From Fictibacillus phosphorivorans (GTDB taxonomy: Bacteria; Bacillota; Bacilli; Bacillales; Fictibacillaceae), in NCBI RefSeq assembly GCF_001619875.1, contig NZ_LRFC01000023.1, positions 496,001 to 560,000 of the forward strand: a stretch of 64,000 nt of DNA, read 5' to 3'. Positions 1 through 7,283 of the stretch are shown piece after piece (the first letter of the stretch is position 1; each line of letters opens with the position of its first letter). The position numbers were made by a program, and so were the translations under genes. A model generated the notes under the pieces. It was not told the origin of the DNA. It was given only the letters and a program-made list of their open reading frames with translations, and did no database searches.

Positions 1-1243
1 CGATTAAATAATTCCAAAAAACAGGATAGCCGAATGAAAGATTCCAAAAACTTACCCCTGCAAAGTTGTACTGATCTACAACATCAAACTTTGCTTTCAT
101 ACTCCTCAAATCCTCAAACCAAACAACATGCTCTTTTTTATCTTTGTCCCAATACCGAAAAAACGGTGCTTCATCTTTTCTGCTGTACTTGATTGCCGCT
201 TTCCGTTTTCCGGCAAGCTGTGTCGCTTGAACAGGATTTAGAGCTTTTGCAAACTCCCCGCCTGGTTTAAAGGGAAGTTTCCAGTCATACCCGTATAAAT
301 TGATTCCCATCAAAATTTTTCTTGGATCGATCTCACTAACCGCATAATCTAGCACTTTTTTCACAGAAGGAAGTGGACTAACAGCCATCGGCGGACCGCC
401 GCTATATCCCCATTCGTAAGTCATGAGAATCACGTAATCTACGATCTCACCGTGTGCTTTATAATCATGTGATTCATACCATTCTCCTTGCTGAGTGGCA
501 GAAATCTTTGGTGCTACCGCTGTCATCACGATATAGTTTTCCTGGTGCATCCTCTCTGTCAATGTTCTTAAAAACTGATTATAAGCTTCTTTGTTCTGCT
601 TTCCGAGAAACTCAAAATCAACAGAGATTCCTTCATAGCCCTTTTGTTTCATAATCCTAATTGATTCATTGATCACTTTGTTCGTGATCTCTTTATTCGT
701 CAGAATCGCTGTACCAACTTCTTCACTGAACTCTCCGTCTTTAATGTTTGTAATTGCCATGATTGGCTTGACGTTACGATTTTTTGCATCCTTTATAAAG
801 GCCTGATCGTTAAGGGGTTTAAATTCACCTTTTTCGTTTACTTCGTAGCTGAAGATTGTCACATAACTTAATCCTTTAGCAGCTGCATCAAAATTCGCCT
901 GAGCTTTTGGCACAGGTTCTGCAAAGGCATTCGTCGTGATTGTCCTTTTACTGCGCTGTGGAACATTTAATTGCGTTCCTGCCTTTAAGGTCGCATCTGA
1001 TATCCCAGGATTCGCCTGCTGAAGCTGTGCGACCGATACCCCGATTCTTTTGCCGATCTCTTCTAGCGAATCTCCAGGCTGTACGGTATATGAAAATGGG
1101 GTTGGTATAAAAAGTGTCTGACCCACCGAAAGTACATCTTTCTCTGTAAGTCTATTTACAGCGGCTAGTTCTTGCCATGGGAGTTTATAATATTGTGACA
1201 GTTTCCAAAGAGAATCCCCTCTTTTCACCACATGAATCTGCAT
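1..1243 (-). CDS. Spore cortex-type LysM / GH18 glycosidase (3' end off window)
   Basis: The protein is probably a peptidoglycan N-acetylglucosaminidase of the SleL/YaaH type, acting on spore cortex or its fragments. It has two LysM modules (about residues 2-46 and 51-95), then a GH18 barrel from about residue 125 with the catalytic-strand motif GISVDFEF (DFE at 209-211). No signal peptide is visible, as in YaaH. The ATG at 1243 follows the ribosome binding site AGGAGGGG. The reading frame is open to the window edge after 414 codons, so only a short C-terminus is missing. In B. subtilis ponA follows ypoC; here this gene takes that place. The family is clear, but the exact orthologue is not. 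Confidence 0.85.
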   Translation of the reverse strand, partial: MQIHVVKRGDSLWKLSQYYKLPWQELAAVNRLTEKDVLSVGQTLFIPTPFSYTVQPGDSLEEIGKRIGVSVAQLQQANPGISDATLKAGTQLNVPQRSKRTITTNAFAEPVPKAQANFDAAAKGLSYVTIFSYEVNEKGEFKPLNDQAFIKDAKNRNVKPIMAITNIKDGEFSEEVGTAILTNKEITNKVINESIRIMKQKGYEGISVDFEFLGKQNKEAYNQFLRTLTERMHQENYIVMTAVAPKISATQQGEWYESHDYKAHGEIVDYVILMTYEWGYSGGPPMAVSPLPSVKKVLDYAVSEIDPRKILMGINLYGYDWKLPFKPGGEFAKALNPVQATQLAGKRKAAIKYSRKDEAPFFRYWDKDKKEHVVWFEDLRSMKAKFDVVDQYNFAGVSFWNLSFGYPVFWNYLI

Positions 1244-1298
1244 GATACCCCTCCTAAAAACGTCTCATGTCATCATCATATGTCCTAAAGCCTTGTCC

Positions 1299-1652
1299 TT
1301 ATGTACTACGTCTTAAAAGTATGACACTTTTCTTTTCCCATTCAGAAAATAACTCACTAAGCTGAATAAACGATTGATAGTGATCGGGGTGCTCTTCAAT
1401 AAACCTTAGTCGTTCTGCCGCATTTACCGGAAGATGCTTCAACTCCTTGATAACATCTTTCCACTCTATCCATTCTTGCTCCGTTGCATCCCTTCCATTA
1501 CAGACAAAAAGCGCCTGTAAAAAACGGTTCAAGAAATACACCATCGGTTCTTTCGCACGTTTTTTGTCTCGATTTTTAAAGTTCTGCGCTATCCCCTCTG
1601 AATTCTCTTTCCATTCTAAAAATATCTTATCTGCCATTTCTTTCTGATTCAT
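1299..1652 (-). CDS. ypoC: YpoC family protein, function unknown
   Basis: This is a small soluble protein of 117 residues, rich in charged residues and with aromatic helices (for example FLNRFLQALFVCNG). It matches YpoC by position next to nth and by character. No catalytic motif is visible. The ATG at 1652 is preferred over an upstream start at 1682 because GGGGGCG lies just before it. It is separated from nth by a terminator, so it probably has its own promoter in 1653-1782. No function is known to me. Confidence 0.7.
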   Translation of the reverse strand: MNQKEMADKIFLEWKENSEGIAQNFKNRDKKRAKEPMVYFLNRFLQALFVCNGRDATEQEWIEWKDVIKELKHLPVNAAERLRFIEEHPDHYQSFIQLSELFSEWEKKSVILLRRST

Positions 1653-1782
1653 CTTAACGCCCCCACATTTATCTGCGTACAAAAAAGAGTTTATCCACAG
1701 ATAATCTCTTATCTAAACCTATTCTAACTCTTTAAAAGAGGGTATTCCAAGTAGCTTGGCCAACTATTTCCATCTCATAAGT

Positions 1783-1821
1783 AAAAAAGACTCGAAAATG
1801 ACGTTACGTCAATTCCGAGTC
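1783..1821 (-). terminator. Terminator of the dnaD-nth unit
   Basis: GACTCG pairs with CGAGTC around an inner TGACGttaCGTCA stem, followed on the minus strand by six T. The stem includes the last codons of nth. Confidence 0.8.
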
Positions 1822-2480
1822 AATTTTTTCTTTTCTTTTTGGTTCATTCTTTTTTTGCCTTCACGGCAGATTGAAAGTAGCGGACATTCTGGACAGTTCG
1901 GGTTTTGAGCTTTGCAATGATATCTACCAAAAAAGATTAAACGGTGATGTGTAGCTCCCCAAAGCGTTTTTGGAATCTTCTTCATAAGTGTTTCTTCTAC
2001 TTGAAGTACAGAATCTTTCCATTTGCAGATTCCGAGCCTTTTTGATACCCGTTCAACATGAGTATCAACAGCAATAGCAGGAACCCCGTAAGCCACAGAC
2101 ACAACAACGTTTGCGGTTTTTCTTCCTACACCTGGCAGTTTTGTCAGTTCATCACGATCTTTTGGGATCTCGCCTCGGTATTCTGTTAAAACAAGTTCAC
2201 TCAGTTTTTGAATGTTTTTTGCTTTATTTCGATAAAGTCCGATCGACCGAATATCATCTTGCAGTTCTTCTAAGGAGACATTCAGATAATCCTGTGGCGT
2301 TTTATATTTATCAAATAGTTTCGGCGTCACTTTATTTACAAGTGCATCTGTACATTGAGCAGACAGAAGCACGGCGATTGTTAACTCAAACGGATTCGAG
2401 TGATTCAGCTCACAATGAGCATCTGGAAACATGTCCTCGATCTGTTCTAAACAAAATTGAATCTGTGCTTTGTTTAACAC
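1809..2480 (-). CDS. nth: Endonuclease III (DNA glycosylase/AP lyase)
   Basis: Nth removes oxidised pyrimidines from DNA and nicks the abasic site in base-excision repair. The 223-residue protein shows the helix-hairpin-helix LPGVGRKTANVVV with the catalytic lysine, the following VDTHVERVSKRLG with the conserved aspartate, and a C-terminal 4Fe-4S cluster motif C-x6-C-x2-C-x5-C. The start is taken as GTG at 2480 because GGAGGG lies 7-10 bases upstream; an ATG at 2516 would add 12 atypical residues. It follows dnaD by 58 bp, the usual dnaD-nth pair of Bacilli. Confidence 0.93.
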   Translation of the reverse strand: MLNKAQIQFCLEQIEDMFPDAHCELNHSNPFELTIAVLLSAQCTDALVNKVTPKLFDKYKTPQDYLNVSLEELQDDIRSIGLYRNKAKNIQKLSELVLTEYRGEIPKDRDELTKLPGVGRKTANVVVSVAYGVPAIAVDTHVERVSKRLGICKWKDSVLQVEETLMKKIPKTLWGATHHRLIFFGRYHCKAQNPNCPECPLLSICREGKKRMNQKEKKKLTRN

Positions 2481-2538
2481 GTAGCTCTTCCCTCCAATTA
2501 TAAAAAGAAAGGCCAAATTGCTATGGCCTCTTCCTGTT

Positions 2539-3252
2539 TTATGATTCCAGCCAATTGTAAGCGGGTCTTTTTAGCCCAGAATCTTTTCGCGTCTGCTCTT
2601 GTTGACCTGTTCGCTGCAACTGTCTGACTCTGAACTTTTCACCGTACATTTTGGCAGCTTCTGGACTTGTGATACCGTTTTTCTTCCACTCAAATAATAT
2701 ACGGTCTATGTATCTGAAGTTTAATTTTCCAGAAAGAACTGACTCTTTCAGTGCAGATAGAATCAACTGGGGAGATTGTTGATCTTCATCCATCCAAATC
2801 TTTAAGGTTTCAAGCTCCATAGGAGATAATGGACGTCCGAATTCTTTTTCAAATAATACAAAAACATTCTGTTCCTGGTTTTCCTTTTGAACCTCTTTTT
2901 GGATCTGTTCTTCTTCTTTTAAACATTGAAGAAGTCTGTTCCAAAGAGGCTGAAGTGTATAAGCTTCAAAATAGACGCCTTTTTCTTTATCTTCGTATTG
3001 ATCCATCCCAAGAACGCCTCTTCCGATTAACGAACGCAGCATGGATGATACGTCGTTACTGGATGCTGACATTCTTTCAGAAAGTTCGACTGGAGTCGGA
3101 AAATAGTTTCCTGATTCTACAAAAACATGAAGCTGGATAAACAACATGCATTCGTTATCAGTTAATCCGATCTTTTTGTACGTTTTTACTAACATATTAG
3201 GGATACTGACAGACCCTTCAGCCATCCATCGTTCAAATAGTGTACCGTTCAT
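2539..3252 (-). CDS. dnaD: DNA replication initiation/remodelling protein DnaD
   Basis: DnaD takes part in PriA- and DnaA-dependent primosome assembly with DnaB and DnaI. It has 237 residues, with an N-terminal winged-helix domain (about 1-115) and a C-terminal DnaD/DnaB_2 domain holding the family motif YxxxIxxxW as YIDRILFEW, then a basic tail. The ATG at 3252 follows AGGTG. In B. subtilis dnaD is read with asnS, but here a strong asnS terminator and a 321-bp gap with phased repeats precede it, so it is likely expressed from its own promoter. Confidence 0.93.
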   Translation of the reverse strand: MNGTLFERWMAEGSVSIPNMLVKTYKKIGLTDNECMLFIQLHVFVESGNYFPTPVELSERMSASSNDVSSMLRSLIGRGVLGMDQYEDKEKGVYFEAYTLQPLWNRLLQCLKEEEQIQKEVQKENQEQNVFVLFEKEFGRPLSPMELETLKIWMDEDQQSPQLILSALKESVLSGKLNFRYIDRILFEWKKNGITSPEAAKMYGEKFRVRQLQRTGQQEQTRKDSGLKRPAYNWLES

Positions 3253-3405
3253 TTTAAAACACCTCTATTTCCATTATAGCATATAAAACTCGCTTTTTTC
3301 TTTTCACTAAACTGGTGAATGTTGAGAAAAAACGAGGTTTAAAGGGAAGAAGCAGATGATGGTGTTTATGTCGAAATTTGTAGAATCGCCTTTATTTTGT
3401 TATAA

Positions 3406-3477
3406 AGACTTAATTAGGCAGCAATTAGACTTAATTTTTTTATTTAAGACTTAATTGACTGCGAAAATGAATTAATT
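3406..3477. repeat. Phased repeat array A (four ~20-21 bp units)
   Basis: AGACTTAATT occurs at 3406, 3427 and 3447, and a degenerate ATGAATTAATT at 3467. The shared TTAATT cores start at 3410, 3431, 3451 and 3472, giving spacings of 21, 20 and 21 bp, about two helical turns. It lies in the 321-bp gap between the asnS terminator and dnaD. The rest of that gap (3253-3532) shows no gene. Function is unknown; a protein-binding array in front of dnaD is one reading. Confidence 0.7.
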
Positions 3478-3532
3478 TTTCTTCAAATCGGCCTAATGGG
3501 GTTTTATACACGCTTAAAACACTTCTAAGAAC

Positions 3533-3563
3533 AATAAAAAATCTCCCATGAACAGGGAGATTT
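3533..3563 (-). terminator. asnS terminator
   Basis: AAATCTCCC pairs with GGGAGATTT around a 7-base loop, followed by a T-rich run on the minus strand, 10 bases after the asnS stop. Confidence 0.9.
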
Positions 3564-3573
3564 CTAATTTAAC

Positions 3574-4866
3574 TTAAGGATATAAACGGTTCAATAGACG
3601 AGGGAATGGAATGGTTTCACGAACGTGTTCCGCTCCTGAGATCCAAGCTACTGTACGCTCTAATCCAAGACCGAATCCTGAATGAGGAACACTTCCGTAT
3701 TTTCTGAGTTCAAGATACCATTTGTAGGCATCGTCTGTTAAACCATGCTCCTCATAACGCTGTTCCATTAGTGCAAGGTCATCAATACGCTGACTTCCAC
3801 CGATGATTTCTCCGTATCCTTCAGGAGCGATCAAATCTGCACACAATACAACATCTTCACGGTTCGGATCTGGCTTCATATAGAATGCTTTAATGTCTTT
3901 CGGATAGTTCGTGATGAATACCGGCTTGTCGAAGCTTTCAGCGATCGCTGTTTCGTGAGGTGCACCGAAGTCGTCTCCCCACTCGATATCATCAAAGCCT
4001 TTTTCTTTTAACATCTTGATTGCGTCATCATAAGAAACTCGAGGGAAAGGAGCTTTTACGTTCTCTAGTTTTGAGATATCGCGCCCTAGTGTCTTCAGTT
4101 CGTTCTCACAACGTTTAATGACAGATTGAACAATATGTGAAATAAACTGTTCTTGAATTTCAAGAGATTCTTCGTGTTCAACAAAAGCCATCTCAGGCTC
4201 GATCATCCAGAACTCGATCAAGTGCCGGCGAGTTTTTGATTTCTCTGCACGGAATGTAGGACCGAACGAATAGACTTTTCCAAGCGCCATTGCTGCTGCT
4301 TCCATGTAGAGTTGTCCACTTTGTGAAAGATAAGCATCTTCTTCAAAGTATTTTGTGTGGAACAGTGATGTTGTTCCTTCAGCAGAGCTTCCGGTAAGAA
4401 TCGGCGGATCTACTTTTACGAAATCATTGTTGTAGAAGAACTCGTTCACCGCGTGGATGATCTCGTTACGGATCTTTAAGATTGCGTGCTGACGCTTAGA
4501 ACGGATCCACAGATGACGGTGGTCCATCAGAAATTCAGTTCCGTGTTCTTTCGGTGTGATCGGATAGTCAACCGCTTGATGAAGCACTTCAACATCTGTT
4601 ACTTCAAGTTCAACACCAAGAGCTGATCGCTCATCCTCTTTAACGGTTCCTGTTACGTAAAGACTTGATTCTTGAGTAAGTCCTTTTGCTTTTGCGAAGA
4701 TCTCTTCACCAACTTCACTCTTTACGACAACACCTTGAACAAATCCAGATCCATCGCGAAGCTGTAAAAAAGCAATCTTTCCAGAAGAACGCTTATTTGA
4801 GAGCCATGCTCCGATCGTTACGGTTTTGCCCACATGTTCACTAAGCTTGTTTATCGTCGTTTTCAC
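3574..4866 (-). CDS. asnS: Asparagine-tRNA ligase
   Basis: AsnS charges tRNA-Asn. At 430 residues it has the length of the Bacillus enzyme. It has an N-terminal OB-fold anticodon-binding domain (about 1-110) and a class II catalytic domain with motif 2 [21 protein letters not shown] and motif 3 [12 protein letters not shown]. The GTG at 4866 (MKTTINKL) is preferred because GGAGG sits 8 bases upstream and this matches the family N-terminus; an ATG at 4896 would add ten unlikely residues. It follows aspB by 68 bp. I see no T-box upstream. Confidence 0.96.
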   Translation of the reverse strand: MKTTINKLSEHVGKTVTIGAWLSNKRSSGKIAFLQLRDGSGFVQGVVVKSEVGEEIFAKAKGLTQESSLYVTGTVKEDERSALGVELEVTDVEVLHQAVDYPITPKEHGTEFLMDHRHLWIRSKRQHAILKIRNEIIHAVNEFFYNNDFVKVDPPILTGSSAEGTTSLFHTKYFEEDAYLSQSGQLYMEAAAMALGKVYSFGPTFRAEKSKTRRHLIEFWMIEPEMAFVEHEESLEIQEQFISHIVQSVIKRCENELKTLGRDISKLENVKAPFPRVSYDDAIKMLKEKGFDDIEWGDDFGAPHETAIAESFDKPVFITNYPKDIKAFYMKPDPNREDVVLCADLIAPEGYGEIIGGSQRIDDLALMEQRYEEHGLTDDAYKWYLELRKYGSVPHSGFGLGLERTVAWISGAEHVRETIPFPRLLNRLYP

Positions 4867-4934
4867 TACATGTACCTCCACTGTACTAAATATCAATATC
4901 TACCAAAAAATTATGAATGAGAAATTTCTAAAAA

Positions 4935-6125
4935 TCAATCATTACTTGCGCTTGAGTTGATAAAACGCTCGATTCGGTCTAACGCCTCCATGATCGTATC
5001 AAGACTTGTTGCATAGGAAAGTCTCACATTGTCAGGCGCTCCAAATCCTGATCCAGGAACGAGAGCCACTTTTTCTTCTTCTAAAAGAGCTTCTACCCAC
5101 TCATCCACTGAAGAGAAACCTGTCATTTTGACCGCTTCTGTTGCATTTGGGAACAAATAGAACGCACCGTTCGGTTTAACACATGTGATACCAGGGATGG
5201 TAACCAATCTATCGTACACTTTGTTCATACGCTCTTCAAACGCTTGTCGCATTTCTTCAACAGGTTCTTGCGTGCCATTATATGCTGCAAGAGCACCGTG
5301 TTGAGAAGTTGTCGTTGGGTTTGATGTGCTATGGCTGTCTAAGTTTGTCATCGCTTTAATAATTTTAGCATCACCTGCAGCAAAACCAATTCTCCACCCT
5401 GTCATCGCATGCGATTTGGACAGACCATTGATGATGATCGTCTGCTTTTTCAGTTCAGGTGAAAGCTCTGCGATCGAAGTATGCTTCACTCCGCCATATA
5501 CAAGCTTTTCGTAGATTTCATCAGACACGATCAAGATATCGTTCTCTAGACACACTTCACCGATCGCGCTTAATTCTTCTGCTGAATAAAGAGATCCTGT
5601 CGGGTTGCTTGGAGAATTCAATACTAATGCTTTTGTTCGTTCTGTGATTACTTTTTTCAAATCTTCTGCCGTAATCTTAAACTGGTTCTCTTCTTTACCT
5701 TCTAAATAAACAGGTGTCCCGTCAGCTAATTTCACTTGTTCTGGGTAGCTCACCCAATATGGAATCGGAATGATTACCTCGTCACCTTCATCCAGAATCG
5801 CTTGGAACAAAGAGTACAATGAATGTTTTGCACCAGTACTAACAATGATTTCAGAAGTTTCATATGTTAGGCCCTGATCTTGCTTCAGTTTGTTTACGAT
5901 CGCTGTTTTAAGCGAAAGAAGTCCACCAGAAGCCGTATATTTTGTGTGCCCTTCTTTCATAGACTCATATGCAGCTTCTATAATATGTATCGGTGTATTA
6001 AAGTCAGGTTCACCTGCCCCTAGTGCGATTACATCGTGCCCTTCTGCCTTTAATTGATTTGCCTTTGCTGTAATTGCCAGAGTTGTTGAAGGAGTCAATG
6101 CCTCCACACGTTTTGCAAGCTTCAT
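4935..6125 (-). CDS. aspB: Aspartate aminotransferase (class I PLP)
   Basis: AspB interconverts aspartate plus 2-oxoglutarate with oxaloacetate plus glutamate, supplying aspartate for asparagine and the neighbouring asparaginyl-tRNA synthetase step. The 396-residue protein has the PLP-lysine motif SKSHAMTGWRIGF, the substrate-binding arginine region near the C-terminus (VRLSYATS) and the GAGEPDFNTP entry motif of the AspB/AspC-beta group. The start ATG at 6125 has GGAGGG upstream and gives MKLAKRV, the family N-terminus. It is probably cotranscribed with ypmA and ypmB. Confidence 0.94.
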   Translation of the reverse strand: MKLAKRVEALTPSTTLAITAKANQLKAEGHDVIALGAGEPDFNTPIHIIEAAYESMKEGHTKYTASGGLLSLKTAIVNKLKQDQGLTYETSEIIVSTGAKHSLYSLFQAILDEGDEVIIPIPYWVSYPEQVKLADGTPVYLEGKEENQFKITAEDLKKVITERTKALVLNSPSNPTGSLYSAEELSAIGEVCLENDILIVSDEIYEKLVYGGVKHTSIAELSPELKKQTIIINGLSKSHAMTGWRIGFAAGDAKIIKAMTNLDSHSTSNPTTTSQHGALAAYNGTQEPVEEMRQAFEERMNKVYDRLVTIPGITCVKPNGAFYLFPNATEAVKMTGFSSVDEWVEALLEEEKVALVPGSGFGAPDNVRLSYATSLDTIMEALDRIERFINSSASND

Positions 6126-6149
6126 ACTACTAAATCCCTCCACTTTTTA

Positions 6150-6635
6150 TTATTCTTCAGCTTCTTTAAGACGATAGATTTCGTAACGTTTACCCGTTTC
6201 AAAATATCCATAATAATAGGTGTAGCGATCTTGATCATCATAATAAACAACTTCCCACAATGGAATACCATCTTCCATGCCTAAACGGCTGTCGACGATC
6301 TCCTTTGCATCATAGTTCGTTCTGACAAAATCAAGAATTTGTTTCTCTGATAATCCCTTCTTAGCGATCTCAGAAGTCACTTCTTCATCTTCACCGACCC
6401 AAACGATCATGTCTGTACCGTTTTTGTTCTTGCCTTCTACTACATAATAAGTTTCATTCTTAAAAAAGTGATCCACATTAGTAATTGAGACAAGATTTTT
6501 TTCTCTTTTGGCGATTTCAACAGCTTCGGCTTCCTTTTTTGCAGGCTTGGCTTGAACACCACTATAAAGATAGTAAGCTTGCCAGCTTGCTAAGAACAGG
6601 ATTCCAATAATAACAAGTATCCACTTTTTTCCCAT
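6150..6635 (-). CDS. ypmB: YpmB, membrane-anchored DUF5590/PepSY-like protein
   Basis: This 161-residue protein has one N-terminal membrane segment (KWILVIIGILFLASWQAYYLY) and an extracytoplasmic domain resembling the PepSY/DUF5590 fold, with WVGEDEEV and a tyrosine-rich end (YTYYYGYFETGKRYE). Its function is not known. Position between ypmA and aspB is the conserved Bacillus arrangement. The stop lies 24 bp before the aspB start, so translation is probably coordinated. Confidence 0.85.
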   Translation of the reverse strand: MGKKWILVIIGILFLASWQAYYLYSGVQAKPAKKEAEAVEIAKREKNLVSITNVDHFFKNETYYVVEGKNKNGTDMIVWVGEDEEVTSEIAKKGLSEKQILDFVRTNYDAKEIVDSRLGMEDGIPLWEVVYYDDQDRYTYYYGYFETGKRYEIYRLKEAEE

Positions 6636-6647
6636 ATTTCAGCCTTC

Positions 6648-6818
6648 CTATGTGCGATAGATCGTAAAAATCATCTTATTTTTATTTTCATCATCTAACG
6701 CGAGACCAAACATTAAATCTTGATGTTTTAATGTTTTGTTCAGTTCAGATACTACTTTGTACAAGTCGCTGGACTTGTCCACCTTTAGCGTCGAAAGAAC
6801 TTCAATTTTGCTTTCCAC
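6648..6818 (-). CDS. ypmA: YpmA, small DUF4264 protein
   Basis: The reading frame of 56 codons begins with GTG at 6818 behind a strong GAGGAGG and ends 12 bp before ypmB. The protein reads MESKIEVLSTLKVDKSSDLYK... and ends FTIYRT, which I recognise as YpmA (DUF4264). It is soluble and mixed alpha/beta, with no catalytic motif. It is the first gene of the ypmA-ypmB-aspB-asnS group. Function is unknown. Confidence 0.85.
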   Translation of the reverse strand: MESKIEVLSTLKVDKSSDLYKVVSELNKTLKHQDLMFGLALDDENKNKMIFTIYRT

Positions 6819-7075
6819 GGTTCTTCCTCCTCTTACATTACAATCTTATCCTAGTTTACTATAGCAGAAATCTTGTGAAAGTGGTACTTTAGAATCCCCA
6901 AAAAAGACGGAAAATGTCTTTGTTTAAGGCTGTAGTGGTAAACTTTTTGCACACTTAAATTTAGATTCATCTTATGATTCATACAAAAAAATGACAGATG
7001 AGTTAAAACCCACTTATATCGGAGATCTACTTAAGATAAACGTAGTCCCCACCTGGTAATTTGAAAAATTCCAAT

Positions 7076-7159
7076 ATTAATTTCACTAATTTCATGATTA
7101 TTTTGACAAACTTAGACTTTATAATGACGAATATTGCCTTTATATTGACGAATCGATCT
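7076..7159 (+). repeat. Phased repeat array B (four 21-bp units)
   Basis: Four consecutive units start at 7076, 7097, 7118 and 7139, each exactly 21 bp. They begin ATTAATTTCACTAAT, ATTATTTTGACAAAC, TTTATAATGACGAAT and TTTATATTGACGAAT. The unit matches array C on the opposite strand. It lies in the 465-bp gap 6819-7283 between ypmA and the cyanophycinase-like gene. The remainder of that gap holds no open gene that I can support. Confidence 0.75.
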
Positions 7160-7233
7160 ATTTCGCAGGGTTCGGACTAAGATTATAGTCCTTGCCTGAC
7201 TTAGAAGCTGTTCAACAGTTCCTGAACACGATC

Positions 7234-7264
7234 AAACCGACCAAATTTTTTTCTGGTCGGTTTT
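7234..7264. terminator. Terminator-like hairpin after the cyanophycinase-like gene
   Basis: AAACCGACCA and TGGTCGGTTT form a 10-bp perfect stem with a T-rich loop, 20 bp past the stop of the gene at 7284. The following T-runs are short on both strands (3-4), so termination may be moderate or the hairpin may protect the mRNA end. Confidence 0.6.
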
Positions 7265-7283
7265 ACAAGGTAATTATGATCAA

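Noticed and set aside
3406-3477. Possible CRISPR array
   Set aside because: Units are 20-21 bp in all, with a 10-bp core and no unique spacers of the right length; the same applies to arrays B and C. No cas genes occur in the window.
7090-7160. TTGACA/TATAAT-like words in array B as a promoter
   Set aside because: Spacing between the words is 11 bp, and they recur in each unit, so they belong to the repeat and no gene follows on that strand.
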